The position numbers and the translations under genes are program-made. DNA of 64,000 nt from Lactiplantibacillus paraplantarum (GTDB taxonomy: Bacteria > Bacillota > Bacilli > Lactobacillales > Lactobacillaceae): contig NZ_CP032744.1 in assembly GCF_003641145.1 (NCBI RefSeq), positions 3,038,001 through 3,102,000 on the forward strand. The letters are read 5' to 3'. The notes beneath the pieces were generated by a model. It saw only the letters and a program-made list of their open reading frames with translations. It searched no databases and was not told where the DNA came from. Of this stretch, positions 29,127-38,297 are shown piece by piece; position 1 is the first letter of the stretch, and each line of letters starts with the position of its first letter.

Positions 29127-31418
29127 TTAATTCATTACTGTCTTCTTAGATGCTAATTCAAGCCCCTCTAAAAAGTGCCCAAAGCACTGCTTCAAGAAGT
29201 GTTCGCTACCATCATCATTCAGATGGTCGTTCTCATCAAACTTATTGCCGGCTTGTGGTAACATGAACTCGTTACCAGGCATAACTTTGGCATCCACACC
29301 TGGTGAGTCCAAAATCTGTCGTAAGTTCATCTGAGCACGCACCGTACCTTGAATACCTAACGAAGTCCCGACAATCATCACTGGTTTGTCTTTGAATGGA
29401 TGTTCTGCACAGGACAGCCATTCGATGGCACTCTTCAAGGCAGCTGGAATCGAATGATCATATTCTGGTACCCCGAAGACAACGCCATCAGCGGCTTCGA
29501 TCTTAGCAGCCAGCTCCTTCACAACAGCCGGTTCCTGATCCATATCATCTTCATTGAATAGCGGTAAATCTTTAATTTCACAAATTTCAAAATTAACTTG
29601 CGTTTCAAATAATTCTTTCATGGCGTACAACAACTTACGGTTATATGACTTTGAAGCGTTAGTCCCCACAATGGCCACGATATTAGCTTCGTCATCGCCC
29701 GCGGTTGCTTGCCGCTGAGCGTTTTCACTAGCCGCGGCGCCGGCAACGTAACCCGACGAAATACCCCAAGTATTCATCATACTTGGCATTGAATCATGTC
29801 CGTTAGCGCCGCCGATGATTTCCCCAGCACCAAAGTAATTAGCTACCGGTGCATCTTTAGTCGTTACCAATTGCAAGTTATCAGCATCGACACTATAGCC
29901 ACCTAAAGTCGTCGCAAAGCGATCACGTTGTTCAATGATGTAGAATGTCTCACCTTCAAATTGGTGCAAGTACTTCGGATCACGGCCGAAATCATGGTCG
30001 TGACCATCTTGAACATAGCCTTGATAGTTTTTGACCGTTTGGACTAATTCATCAACCGCAATTCCGGCCTGCTCAGCAGCACTTTCCAAAGAACCCTTAA
30101 CGAATACTGGCCGCTTGCCCTTATTCTCAAAGAAGCTCTTAATTTCTTCTGGTGTGAAATCATGCAAGATCAGCAGATCGTAAACTTTCTTCCAAGTCCG
30201 TTCATCCATGACTAGGTAAGCAACTTTATCCGCTTGTTTAAGAATGGCATTCCGGAAAGTCGTATAAACATTTGATTCATTAACGATCCGATCACCCTTA
30301 GAGTTAACGTAAATTGCCCCCATATCAGTCGCCTGTTTTGACGCGTACGTAGTCAACTTAGCAACGCCTGGTTCCACTTCAACACCGTGTGGATACAGCT
30401 TGTACCAACCTAAATCGTGCGTTTGCAAATCCAAATCACCATTAAATTGATAAGCATCCCCAGTGGAAGTCATTGGACCATAATAATCAATGCCTTCGCT
30501 TTCAGTCCCACGCATCTTTTGGTTAGCGCCATGACCACCCGCAGCAAGCACAACTGAGTGCGCCTTGATGTTGACTGTTTGGTCCTTTTGAGCAGCGATC
30601 ACACCGCGCAACTTTTTATCGTTGTCTAACATAAGCTTTTCGACTCGGGTATCCAACATAATTTGACCACCCGCAGCAGCGAACGCCTTGGAAACTTTTT
30701 GAATGAATTCATAGCTACTTGCTGAAGGCAATTCAATCTGACGGTTAATCGAATGTTCTGGTGTTTGCGTCTGTGCTTTTTGATAATGTAGATCTGCAAA
30801 CTTACTAATAAAATCAATGGCTGGACCAATATTATGCACCATTAGGTCGGTCAAGGCTGGATAGTTCGTCTCCAAGCTTTCACGAGCAACATCTTGTGCC
30901 AACATTTCTGGCGTATCATGATTATTATCAAAAATTTGCGCAGCAACATCGGAACCCGTTCCGACCACGTTAGAACCATTCAAAATGGTGGCACCGCCCA
31001 GATAGCCGTTCTTTTCAACTAAGATAACCTTCTGGCCCATTGTCAGCGCCCGGCAACCAGCAACTAAGCCCGCTTCACCACCGCCGATAATTAACACGTC
31101 AGTCCGTAAGTTCTGCGTCTTTGGGGCCTTTTTCTTAGGAACTGGCTGTACGTCAACCCCAGCATCCGTTACGGCCTGATCTGCCGACTTCAATAATGCC
31201 TGGGTCATCACCGTCGCACCACTAATCGTATCAACGTTAAACGACTGTTCCGTAATAATATTTTCCTTTAACTTATCAATGACTTGATTAAAGATCCCCG
31301 ACGTTTCGGAATGCTTTAGTATTTTCAAATCCTCAATTTTGTTATCTTGTACGTCAACTTCATAATTGATAATACCGTTATGGCCCATTGCTTGGCCGGT
31401 AATTTGTTTTTTACTCAA
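29127..31418 (-). CDS. Flavinylated fumarate-reductase-like NAD(P)H-dependent enoate reductase
   Basis: This 763-residue three-domain flavoprotein has an N-terminal FMN_bind domain (about 8-87) with the ApbE target motif DTISGAT, where T69 is the expected covalent FMN site. An FAD_binding_2/fumarate-reductase domain follows (about 105-570, GGGEAG at 112). A C-terminal NAD(P)H:FMN reductase domain (about 578-763) is flavodoxin-like. This layout resembles soluble NADH-dependent acrylate/cinnamate reductases and L. plantarum HcrB-type enzymes. It keeps the proton-relay arginine region (GDRIVNES) but lacks the fumarate-type H-G-x-N-R-L-G-G block, which reads NGHDSMPSMMN. A TTG start with AAAGGAG overlaps apbE by eight bases. 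Reduction of shikimate or a related cyclohexene carboxylate is inferred from the operon. Confidence 0.85.
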   Translation of the reverse strand: MSKKQITGQAMGHNGIINYEVDVQDNKIEDLKILKHSETSGIFNQVIDKLKENIITEQSFNVDTISGATVMTQALLKSADQAVTDAGVDVQPVPKKKAPKTQNLRTDVLIIGGGEAGLVAGCRALTMGQKVILVEKNGYLGGATILNGSNVVGTGSDVAAQIFDNNHDTPEMLAQDVARESLETNYPALTDLMVHNIGPAIDFISKFADLHYQKAQTQTPEHSINRQIELPSASSYEFIQKVSKAFAAAGGQIMLDTRVEKLMLDNDKKLRGVIAAQKDQTVNIKAHSVVLAAGGHGANQKMRGTESEGIDYYGPMTSTGDAYQFNGDLDLQTHDLGWYKLYPHGVEVEPGVAKLTTYASKQATDMGAIYVNSKGDRIVNESNVYTTFRNAILKQADKVAYLVMDERTWKKVYDLLILHDFTPEEIKSFFENKGKRPVFVKGSLESAAEQAGIAVDELVQTVKNYQGYVQDGHDHDFGRDPKYLHQFEGETFYIIEQRDRFATTLGGYSVDADNLQLVTTKDAPVANYFGAGEIIGGANGHDSMPSMMNTWGISSGYVAGAAASENAQRQATAGDDEANIVAIVGTNASKSYNRKLLYAMKELFETQVNFEICEIKDLPLFNEDDMDQEPAVVKELAAKIEAADGVVFGVPEYDHSIPAALKSAIEWLSCAEHPFKDKPVMIVGTSLGIQGTVRAQMNLRQILDSPGVDAKVMPGNEFMLPQAGNKFDENDHLNDDGSEHFLKQCFGHFLEGLELASKKTVMN

Positions 31419-32367
31419 TAGTAAACACTCCTTTGCGTCGCGGCGTTAAGCCACTGGTAACTGTTACCTGCTGTTCATGATCAATAAAAATTGCTTCCGT
31501 ATGTGGTAATTGTTCGATTAGCCGGCGACCACGGCCTGGCCCTTCAAAGTAAGCCACCGTTGATAACACCTCGGCTAATTCTGACCGTTCAGTTATAATC
31601 GATACCTGATCAACTTGATTTTCAACCGGATAGCCGGTTCTAGGATCCAGAATGTGATGATAACGGTGATTGCCAATCTTAAAATATCGTTCAAAGATGC
31701 CTGACGTCACTACCGTTCTGGCAGGCATTTCGACCTGTAGCGCTGGATAACCACGTGGCGCTTCAGGTGCCTGAATGCCAACTTGCCAACGCTGATTATC
31801 GGTTAGCGGATTGATGCCTAATAACTTAACATTGCCACCAAGGTTAACAATGGCACTAGTAATGCCAGCCTGCTGCAACTGCTTAACGACCTGATCGGCA
31901 AAATACCCCTTGGCAATCGCACCAAGATCTAATTGCATGCCAGGTTGACGCAAGTAGATACTCGATTGAGCTTCATCTAGGATAACTTCGTGCGTATCTA
32001 ATAAGGCTAATCGTTGTCTAATTTCCTTGGCCGCTGGTACTTGATGCCCACCAAAACCAATCTTCCACAGTTTAACCAATGGTCCAATTAGCACATTAAA
32101 ACTACCAGAATATTGCTTTGTGTACTTAATGGCATCCGATACTAGTTGAAAGCATTCAGTGCTAACCAAGACTGGATGAATACCGGCATATTGATTGATC
32201 GCAGCCAATTCTGAATCAGCACGATTAACCGAAAAGACGCCATCCATCCGTTGCAAATAATCATAGACCGCCTCGACCGCTACCTGGTTGGGCTCAAATA
32301 ATGTCAGCGAGATGACGGTTCCCATCATCGTAAATTGTGAAACATACTTTTTTTGTGTCCCAATCAT
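31411..32367 (-). CDS. apbE: ApbE-type FAD:protein FMN transferase
   Basis: The enzyme attaches FMN from FAD to a threonine in FMN_bind proteins through a phosphoester bond. The 318-residue protein shows LDLGAIAKGYFADQ, VNLGGNVKLLG, DPRTGYPVENQ and the conserved TVVTSG block. No signal peptide or lipobox is present, so it acts in the cytoplasm, like its presumed target. The target is encoded immediately downstream and overlaps by eight bases. The ATG at 32367 is chosen over the adjacent GTG because the spacing from GAGG is better. Confidence 0.92.
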   Translation of the reverse strand: MIGTQKKYVSQFTMMGTVISLTLFEPNQVAVEAVYDYLQRMDGVFSVNRADSELAAINQYAGIHPVLVSTECFQLVSDAIKYTKQYSGSFNVLIGPLVKLWKIGFGGHQVPAAKEIRQRLALLDTHEVILDEAQSSIYLRQPGMQLDLGAIAKGYFADQVVKQLQQAGITSAIVNLGGNVKLLGINPLTDNQRWQVGIQAPEAPRGYPALQVEMPARTVVTSGIFERYFKIGNHRYHHILDPRTGYPVENQVDQVSIITERSELAEVLSTVAYFEGPGRGRRLIEQLPHTEAIFIDHEQQVTVTSGLTPRRKGVFTIE

Positions 32368-32400
32368 CACTCTGACCTCACGATTTCTTTCAGCTATGCC

Positions 32401-33159
32401 TTAATTTAACTTCAGATCTTCCAATTCCGGCCGTAAATTTTCAAGTGCAATTTGCCCAGGTGCCGAAGCCGCCCCGACCGTTGCAAATGATAAACAAGAG
32501 CCGAACACTTCACCAGCAAGCCGTGACACTTTTCCTAAGTCACCCATCGACATTGTGATTACTGGCTGTGGTAGTGTTTGGCGTGCAATATTAGTCGCTG
32601 TCAGTAACGTTAAGACATCCTCCACCGATTGTGGCATCACAGCCATCTTAGCAACGTCAGCACCATAATCGACCATACTAGTCAGTCGCTTAACGATCTC
32701 AGCAACCGCCGGCGTTTTATCAAAATCATGATTACTCATGATCACAACTACTTGATGCTCATGAGCTGCTGCAACAATTTGCTTAACAGCTTGTTCGTCA
32801 TGGTAACGTTCAACATCTAATGCATCCGTGAACCCACCATCTAAGACCGTCTCACATAGTTTAAAATATTCAGCATCTGATAATGCTAATTCGCCGCCCT
32901 CACCTTTAGTTCGAAAGGTGGTTAATAAGGCAATATCACCTAAAGCCTGGCGAAGTTGCTGACCGGCTGACTTCAACTGTTCAGGATTAGTTACATCCTT
33001 GAAGAAATCAATTCGCCATTCAACGACATCTGGCTGTGCAGCTAAGATCGGTGTCGTCGCTGCTAAAATATCATTAATCGTCGTTCCTGTAATAGGCACT
33101 GCCAACTTAGGCCGACCGCTACCAAGTTCAATGTTTCGTAGCTTTATCACTGGTTGCAT
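32401..33159 (-). CDS. aroD: Type I 3-dehydroquinate dehydratase
   Basis: The enzyme dehydrates 3-dehydroquinate to 3-dehydroshikimate through a Schiff base. The 252-residue TIM barrel shows the lysine in DVAKMAVMP, the catalytic histidine in VIMSNHDFDKTP, and the N-terminal substrate block EWRIDFF. AGGAGG supports the start. The gene lies between aroE and apbE in an operon without other aromatic-amino-acid genes, so a role in quinate/shikimate catabolism is more likely than biosynthesis. Confidence 0.94.
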   Translation of the reverse strand: MQPVIKLRNIELGSGRPKLAVPITGTTINDILAATTPILAAQPDVVEWRIDFFKDVTNPEQLKSAGQQLRQALGDIALLTTFRTKGEGGELALSDAEYFKLCETVLDGGFTDALDVERYHDEQAVKQIVAAAHEHQVVVIMSNHDFDKTPAVAEIVKRLTSMVDYGADVAKMAVMPQSVEDVLTLLTATNIARQTLPQPVITMSMGDLGKVSRLAGEVFGSCLSFATVGAASAPGQIALENLRPELEDLKLN

Positions 33160-33182
33160 CTTAACTTGCCTCCTGTCATCAA

Positions 33183-34067
33183 TTATTTGTCCTGATCATC
33201 ACTAAACAGAATCTGATGAATATAATCAACTGGCATATCTTCACCAGTCCACAGCTTAAAGGCTGCTGCACCTTGTTCAAGCATCATACCTAAACCATTA
33301 TAAACATGCTTCAACCCTGCTTGACGAGCCACCTTCATTAATTTAGTTGTTCGTGGTGCATATACTGTATCAAAGACAATTTGGTCTGAGCTGAACCAAC
33401 TAGGATCGTCCACAAGCGTCTTATCCTCAAGTGGCTTCATTCCGACACCCGTCGAATCAGTATAAATATAAGAGCTTTGGATTTCCCGTTTAAAATCATC
33501 ACGATCTTCTAATGAGTGTAAAGTGGCGTGACAGTCCGTCTGCTCATTAATTAGTTTAACGTTCCGTTCGGCATTTGCCCATGTTGCATCGTGCATATTA
33601 AAAATAGATATTTCTTTGACACCATCCAACGCAGCCTGAACTGCAATCGCAGTCCCGGCACCACCAGCACCAGCTAGCGTCATTTTATGTCCACGAATAT
33701 CCAAGCCTTCATCCGCGAGCGCTTTCATAAATCCGATGCCATCAGTTGTATAACCTGTTAAAACACCATCATCATTAACAATTGTATTAACCGCACCCAC
33801 CATTTTGGCTGCTGGATCAAGTTTATCAAGCAATGGGATCACTTTTTGCTTGTTTGGCATTGAAATATTGGAGCCACGCATATCAAGTGTTCTGATTGAC
33901 TCAATTGCGCTTGGCAGCGTTTCATTCGTCACTTCAAATGCTAAGTAAGCGTAATTCAGTCCTAATTTAGCAAAAGCATTGTTATGCATAGTTGGGGACA
34001 TTGAATGACGAATTGGATACGCCATTAAACCAATCAATAAAGTATGCCCATCAATTCGTTCTGCCAT
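33183..34067 (-). CDS. aroE: Shikimate/quinate dehydrogenase (AroE family), copy 1
   Basis: This NAD(P)-dependent dehydrogenase acts on shikimate or quinate. The 294-residue protein keeps the canonical substrate motif HSMSPTMHN near the N-terminus, the catalytic lysine in NISMPNKQK and the aspartate in TTDGIGF. The nucleotide loop is GAGGAGTA. AGGAG upstream supports the ATG at 34067. It is the first gene of aroE-aroD-apbE-reductase and is divergent from a LysR gene. Of three copies in the window it most resembles biosynthetic AroE at the substrate motif. Confidence 0.9.
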   Translation of the reverse strand: MAERIDGHTLLIGLMAYPIRHSMSPTMHNNAFAKLGLNYAYLAFEVTNETLPSAIESIRTLDMRGSNISMPNKQKVIPLLDKLDPAAKMVGAVNTIVNDDGVLTGYTTDGIGFMKALADEGLDIRGHKMTLAGAGGAGTAIAVQAALDGVKEISIFNMHDATWANAERNVKLINEQTDCHATLHSLEDRDDFKREIQSSYIYTDSTGVGMKPLEDKTLVDDPSWFSSDQIVFDTVYAPRTTKLMKVARQAGLKHVYNGLGMMLEQGAAAFKLWTGEDMPVDYIHQILFSDDQDK

Positions 34068-34151
34068 CAAAAACCACTCCTAAATATTATTTTTATCTGT
34101 TTGTTACTCAATTCACTTGTTATGTTAGCAAATTAGTTTAATATAATAAAT

Positions 34152-34186
34152 ATAGATGAGTTGTTTAAATCATCAAAGTTATCTAT
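34152..34186. promoter_or_regulatory. Candidate LysR operator between aroE and lysR
   Basis: Nested inverted repeats occur in the divergent gap: ATAGAT (34152-34157) with ATCTAT (34181-34186), and GATGA with TCATC separated by ten bases. This T-N11-A-like geometry fits LysR binding. Moderate evidence only. Confidence 0.4.
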
Positions 34187-34205
34187 GAGTAAAGGAGCAT
34201 TCCTC

Positions 34206-35135
34206 ATGAATTTAAGACATTTAGTTTTTTTCAAAGAGCTAGCTCGAACACAACATATGGCAAAGGCTGCCGAAAACTTAGGTATCTCACAGCCTTCGTT
34301 GAGTTATGCCATCAAAAAGCTCGAACACGAATTGGGGGTTCCACTTTTTGAAGCAGATGGCCGTAATATCAAGTTAACATCAATTGGCGGTGTTTATTTG
34401 AAATACGTCACTGCTACTTTAAATGATTTATCACAAGGCAACGAACTCGTCAAACAACTTATGGATCCAGATACCGGGCACGTTAAATTAGGATTTACCT
34501 ACACCCTTGGACAGCAACTAGTTCCCGAATTACTGTCCCACTTTAAGAATCAAACTGAAAACCAAGCAATTACTTTTGAACTTGGTCAGGGAAATTCTGG
34601 CGTACTCCTGCAAGCACTAGCCGATGAAAAATACGACATCGTGCTAGCTTCTAACGTCGATAAACTAGGTGAGCAACTAACTGCTCATCTCTTTGACTTT
34701 ATCCCGCTAGTTCAACAAGAAATCGTTGCGGTTGTTCCAAATGATCACCCCATGGTACAAAAGAATCCGCTACACGTTGAAGACCTAGCACCCTATCCAA
34801 TGATCTTATTTTCACAGAACAGCGGCTTACGACCATTAATCGACCAAATCTTGTCAGCAGCCCACGTTCAGCCCAAGGTAGCTTATGAAGTGGAAGAGGA
34901 TCATACTATGGCTGGATTTGTTCGTTACAATATGGGTGTCGCGTTAATGCCCTACCTACCACTTTTAAATCCCGAGCGTGTTCAAATCAAACACTTAGCT
35001 GATCAGCCATTACAACATCAAATTTACTTAGTCGTTCGTCGCAGTGGTTTTATTACACCTGCTGTTCATCGTTTCCAAGAATTTATCCGCAGTTACTGTT
35101 GGCAACATTACACTAATCAAGAACGATCAATCTAA
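34206..35135 (+). CDS. LysR-family regulator of the aroE-aroD-apbE-reductase operon
   Basis: This 309-residue protein has an N-terminal winged helix-turn-helix (MAKAAENLGISQPSLSYAIKKLE) and a C-terminal effector domain (PBP2 type). The ATG at 34206 is supported by AAAGGAG, and the longer frame from 34161 is not. It is divergent from aroE copy 1, the classic arrangement for a LysR activator of a catabolic operon. The inducer is probably a pathway compound such as shikimate or quinate, which is inferred. Confidence 0.88.
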   Translation: MNLRHLVFFKELARTQHMAKAAENLGISQPSLSYAIKKLEHELGVPLFEADGRNIKLTSIGGVYLKYVTATLNDLSQGNELVKQLMDPDTGHVKLGFTYTLGQQLVPELLSHFKNQTENQAITFELGQGNSGVLLQALADEKYDIVLASNVDKLGEQLTAHLFDFIPLVQQEIVAVVPNDHPMVQKNPLHVEDLAPYPMILFSQNSGLRPLIDQILSAAHVQPKVAYEVEEDHTMAGFVRYNMGVALMPYLPLLNPERVQIKHLADQPLQHQIYLVVRRSGFITPAVHRFQEFIRSYCWQHYTNQERSI

Positions 35136-35166
35136 AAATTGCGCCTTTATTGAAGGCGCAATTTTT
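35134..35166. terminator. Bidirectional terminator between lysR and the MFS gene
   Basis: A stem AAAAATTGCGCCTT with AAGGCGCAATTTTT has a five-base loop, between convergent genes. Confidence 0.85.
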
Positions 35167-35168
35167 AA

Positions 35169-36422
35169 TTAACTTTCAACACCGGAAGCAGCCGACGTAT
35201 GTGTTGACCGACCACCATGTTTCACAATCAATGCTAAACCAACCCCAATTAAAGTAATCACAATGTTCATTAGAATTATCATCCGTGGCGCATCAGCACC
35301 GGTAACTTTCGTCAGGTATGCAGCAGCCGATAATACGGCATAATTAGCAACACTTGAGGCAATCATTACAAGCGATGTCACTAAGCCTTTGCTATCTGGA
35401 AAGAAACCAATAGTCGTGGAAGTTGCTAACTGTAGCACACCACCAGCGGCAGCGTAACCAATAACAAAACTACCGATGTAGAGAATAACTGGGCTATTAA
35501 TGAAATAGCACAACAACAACATCACAATTGAAATACTTGGATATAAGACTAATACAGTCGTCTCTTTTAGGCCCATATGAATAAATTGCGCCGTCAACAA
35601 GACCGCTACCGTTGCACCAACTGCATAAAACGATTGTAAGATGCTGGGATCTTTGATACCGTAACTCGTGCCCAATTCTTGATTACAATTTAGCCAAATC
35701 ATAAATGTGGCTGAACTAGTAAAACCGATTAAGATTGACGCAATTGAGGCCGGTGTAAAACGATGCTTTGGCTTGTCAGTAGTCGCTTTAGCCTCAACAG
35801 TTGCTTTATCCTGCTTAGGAAATGGCAGAAACAAAACTAAGATTGCATCGGCAATCATTAAAATACCACATCCAATAAAAATAACCTGATATGACATTTG
35901 AGCGCTGGCAACTAAACCAATAACAAATGGTAGTACAAACTGGGCCACCGTGATTGCAAATTTCGTAAACAAATTGGCAATTGAGGCTGATTTAGGAAAA
36001 ATTTCCATCACACTCGGTGACACGCAAGTATCCAAAAATGAATTTGCAATCCCGTTAACAATACCAATTGCATACGCCCACCACATACTGTGAACACTGA
36101 TCATGCCAAAGAAGAATGCGGCATATAACGCAATTCCAATAAAGCCACTAATGCGGCGCCCAATTCTATCAGATACCGGTCCGGCAAATGGATACGCAAT
36201 CAATCGTCCCAACCCGTATGCAGCAATGACAGAAACCACCATACTAACATCAATCGTTCCATTAGCTAGCGTCGATGCACCCCAGGCTTTGGCAAACTCA
36301 GTCTTGTATTGCCCCATTATGGAAGAAGCAATTCCTAAAATAAAATAGGCAAAATATAATGCTAGCGCTGTTACATAATATTTTCGATTTGAATTTGTAT
36401 TACTTGTTGTGTTACTTGTCAT
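35169..36422 (-). CDS. MFS transporter of the quinate/shikimate operon
   Basis: This is a major-facilitator permease of 417 residues with 12 predicted helices. The inter-helix motif A is seen as GPVSDRIGRR after helix 2. The start ATG at 36422 follows GGGGGA and lies one base after the upstream aroE stop, so it is translationally coupled. As last gene of TIM barrel-SDR-aroE-aroE-MFS it is likely to import quinate, shikimate or a product. Substrate is inferred from context only. Confidence 0.85.
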   Translation of the reverse strand: MTSNTTSNTNSNRKYYVTALALYFAYFILGIASSIMGQYKTEFAKAWGASTLANGTIDVSMVVSVIAAYGLGRLIAYPFAGPVSDRIGRRISGFIGIALYAAFFFGMISVHSMWWAYAIGIVNGIANSFLDTCVSPSVMEIFPKSASIANLFTKFAITVAQFVLPFVIGLVASAQMSYQVIFIGCGILMIADAILVLFLPFPKQDKATVEAKATTDKPKHRFTPASIASILIGFTSSATFMIWLNCNQELGTSYGIKDPSILQSFYAVGATVAVLLTAQFIHMGLKETTVLVLYPSISIVMLLLCYFINSPVILYIGSFVIGYAAAGGVLQLATSTTIGFFPDSKGLVTSLVMIASSVANYAVLSAAAYLTKVTGADAPRMIILMNIVITLIGVGLALIVKHGGRSTHTSAASGVES

Positions 36423-36423
36423 C

Positions 36424-37308
36424 TTAACGTCCCCCATCATCTGAGAAGAAGCGTTGTGTTACTTCCTCAACGGGCATCTCCTGGCCCGTATACAGTTTAA
36501 ACGCTGCGGCACCTTGCCAAACCAGCATCCCCTTACCGCCAATCGTTTTACTTCCATGTTCAGCTGCATCTGATAACATCTTAGTAGTAGCAGGGTTATA
36601 AACAGTATCTGTCACAACTAAATCAGAACGAAAAACGGTCATATCCTTAATATTAGTTTGTTCAACATTTGGTGCCATGCCAGCCTTAGTCGCGTTAGCC
36701 AAAATATCACTTTGTGCGATTGCTTGTATCAAGGCTTCTTGATCATTAATATCACCTACAGTAACTTGACATGCCGGAACTTTGCGCATGATTTTTTGGG
36801 CTGTCAACTCAGCATTTTTATAAAACGCATCTTTAGGATTAAAGATATGAATCGCTTGAGCACCATCTAATGCCATTTGAACAGCAATTGCTGTCGCAGC
36901 ACCACCAGCACCTAATACTGTCAGTCGCTTTCCTTGTGGGTCAACACCATGATGGCGTAAATTTTCAACATAACCCGCACCATCCGTATTATGGCCAACT
37001 AATACACCATCATTGTTGACAATCGTGTTTACGGCACCAATTAATTCTGCAGCAGATGATAACTCATCAACCAATTCAGCCGCAACTTTTTTACAAGGCA
37101 TTGTTACATTAGCACCACGCATATTTAAAACACGTATTTTAGTTAACGCACTTGCCATCTTATCAGCCTGAATATCAAAAGCTAGGTATGCATCATTAAT
37201 TCCGGCCTTTTCGAAACTATAGTTATACATTGCCGGTGAACCCGAGTGTCCCACTGGCGAACCAAAAAGACCTAACATAGTTGTATGACCATCAATTCGT
37301 GCTTCCAT
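36424..37308 (-). CDS. AroE-family dehydrogenase, copy 2 (variant substrate motif)
   Basis: This 294-residue shikimate dehydrogenase family protein has the catalytic lysine in NVTMPCKK and the aspartate in GHNTDGAGY. The nucleotide loop is GAGGAATA. Its substrate motif is GHSGSPAMYN, where classical AroE has SxSPxMHN, so specificity may differ (for example quinate or dihydroshikimate). It is a tandem neighbour of copy 3, which shares the same variant. AAAGGGG upstream supports the start. Confidence 0.87.
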   Translation of the reverse strand: MEARIDGHTTMLGLFGSPVGHSGSPAMYNYSFEKAGINDAYLAFDIQADKMASALTKIRVLNMRGANVTMPCKKVAAELVDELSSAAELIGAVNTIVNNDGVLVGHNTDGAGYVENLRHHGVDPQGKRLTVLGAGGAATAIAVQMALDGAQAIHIFNPKDAFYKNAELTAQKIMRKVPACQVTVGDINDQEALIQAIAQSDILANATKAGMAPNVEQTNIKDMTVFRSDLVVTDTVYNPATTKMLSDAAEHGSKTIGGKGMLVWQGAAAFKLYTGQEMPVEEVTQRFFSDDGGR

Positions 37309-37325
37309 CTGTTTATTGCCCCTTT

Positions 37326-38210
37326 CTAATGCTGTTCAGCCGCTTGACGAGCCTCGTAAGCTTGATATTCAGCCGTTGGCATTGCCTTGCCCGTAAAGAG
37401 GGTATACGCTGCATCACCTTGCCACAATAACATGCCCTTACCAGGCGCTACCGTGCATCCTAAGGCTTCCGCATCCTCAATCAACTTTGTCTTTAGTGGA
37501 TTGTAAACAGTATCCGCAACGACCAAATCTGAACGTAAATAACTTGGATCAACTAATGATTGACCATCTAGCGGCTTCATACCAACAATGGTAGCGTTAA
37601 CCAAAATATCGGCCTTTTCAATTTCAGCCTTTAACTTGTCCTGATCTTCCAGATGATAGACGTTAACATCGATTTCTGGCTTGGCTTCCTTAATCTTCTT
37701 TTGAGTGCTTTCGGCATTCGCATAAAAATCATCATCACGGTTAAAAATAGCTAATGACTTAGCGCCATCTAATGCACATTGAACTTGTAACGCCGTAGCA
37801 GCACCACCGGCACCGATCACGACTAACTTTTTATCAGCAATATCTACGCCATTTTCCTTCAGATTGCGAACGAAGCCAATGCCATCCGTAATATGGCCTG
37901 TCAACTTGCCATTATCGTTAACAATGACATTAATGGCTCCCACAATCTTGGCGGCCGGTGAGAGCTCGTCAACAAGCGTTGCGGCAACGCCCTTACATGG
38001 CATCGTTACGTTGCTACCGCGAACCTTAAATAATCGTAATGCATCAATCGCTTCTGGCATTTGTGCTTTTTTAACATCAAAAGCTAAATATGCATAGTCT
38101 AATCCTTGCTCTTGAAAGCTAAAGTTATACATTGCCGGTGAACCTGAATGACCTACTGGAGAGCCGAGTAAGGTAAATAAACCAGTGGTACCTGAAATTC
38201 GTTTTTCCAT
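37326..38210 (-). CDS. AroE-family dehydrogenase, copy 3 (variant substrate motif)
   Basis: This 294-residue paralogue of copy 2 has the variant GHSGSPAMYN, the catalytic lysine in NVTMPCKG and the aspartate in GHITDGIGF. The cofactor loop is GAGGAATA. It begins with a good AAGAGGAG site. The pair of near-neighbour paralogues suggests duplication and divergence for different hydroaromatic substrates or cofactors. The 87-base gap upstream contains a weak hairpin (GAGAC/GTCTC), which could reduce expression relative to the SDR gene. Confidence 0.87.
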   Translation of the reverse strand: MEKRISGTTGLFTLLGSPVGHSGSPAMYNFSFQEQGLDYAYLAFDVKKAQMPEAIDALRLFKVRGSNVTMPCKGVAATLVDELSPAAKIVGAINVIVNDNGKLTGHITDGIGFVRNLKENGVDIADKKLVVIGAGGAATALQVQCALDGAKSLAIFNRDDDFYANAESTQKKIKEAKPEIDVNVYHLEDQDKLKAEIEKADILVNATIVGMKPLDGQSLVDPSYLRSDLVVADTVYNPLKTKLIEDAEALGCTVAPGKGMLLWQGDAAYTLFTGKAMPTAEYQAYEARQAAEQH

Positions 38211-38297
38211 AATTGTTATCTCCTCTTAATTAATAAAGAAAGAGACCGAGACAGTCGTCCCAGTCTCATCCACGAGTTCATGTAACTGAATTAATTT

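Noticed and set aside
36424..38210. Copies 2 and 3 of aroE considered as one duplicated or broken gene
   Set aside because: Both are full length with intact catalytic residues and their own ribosome sites, so they are separate functional paralogues.
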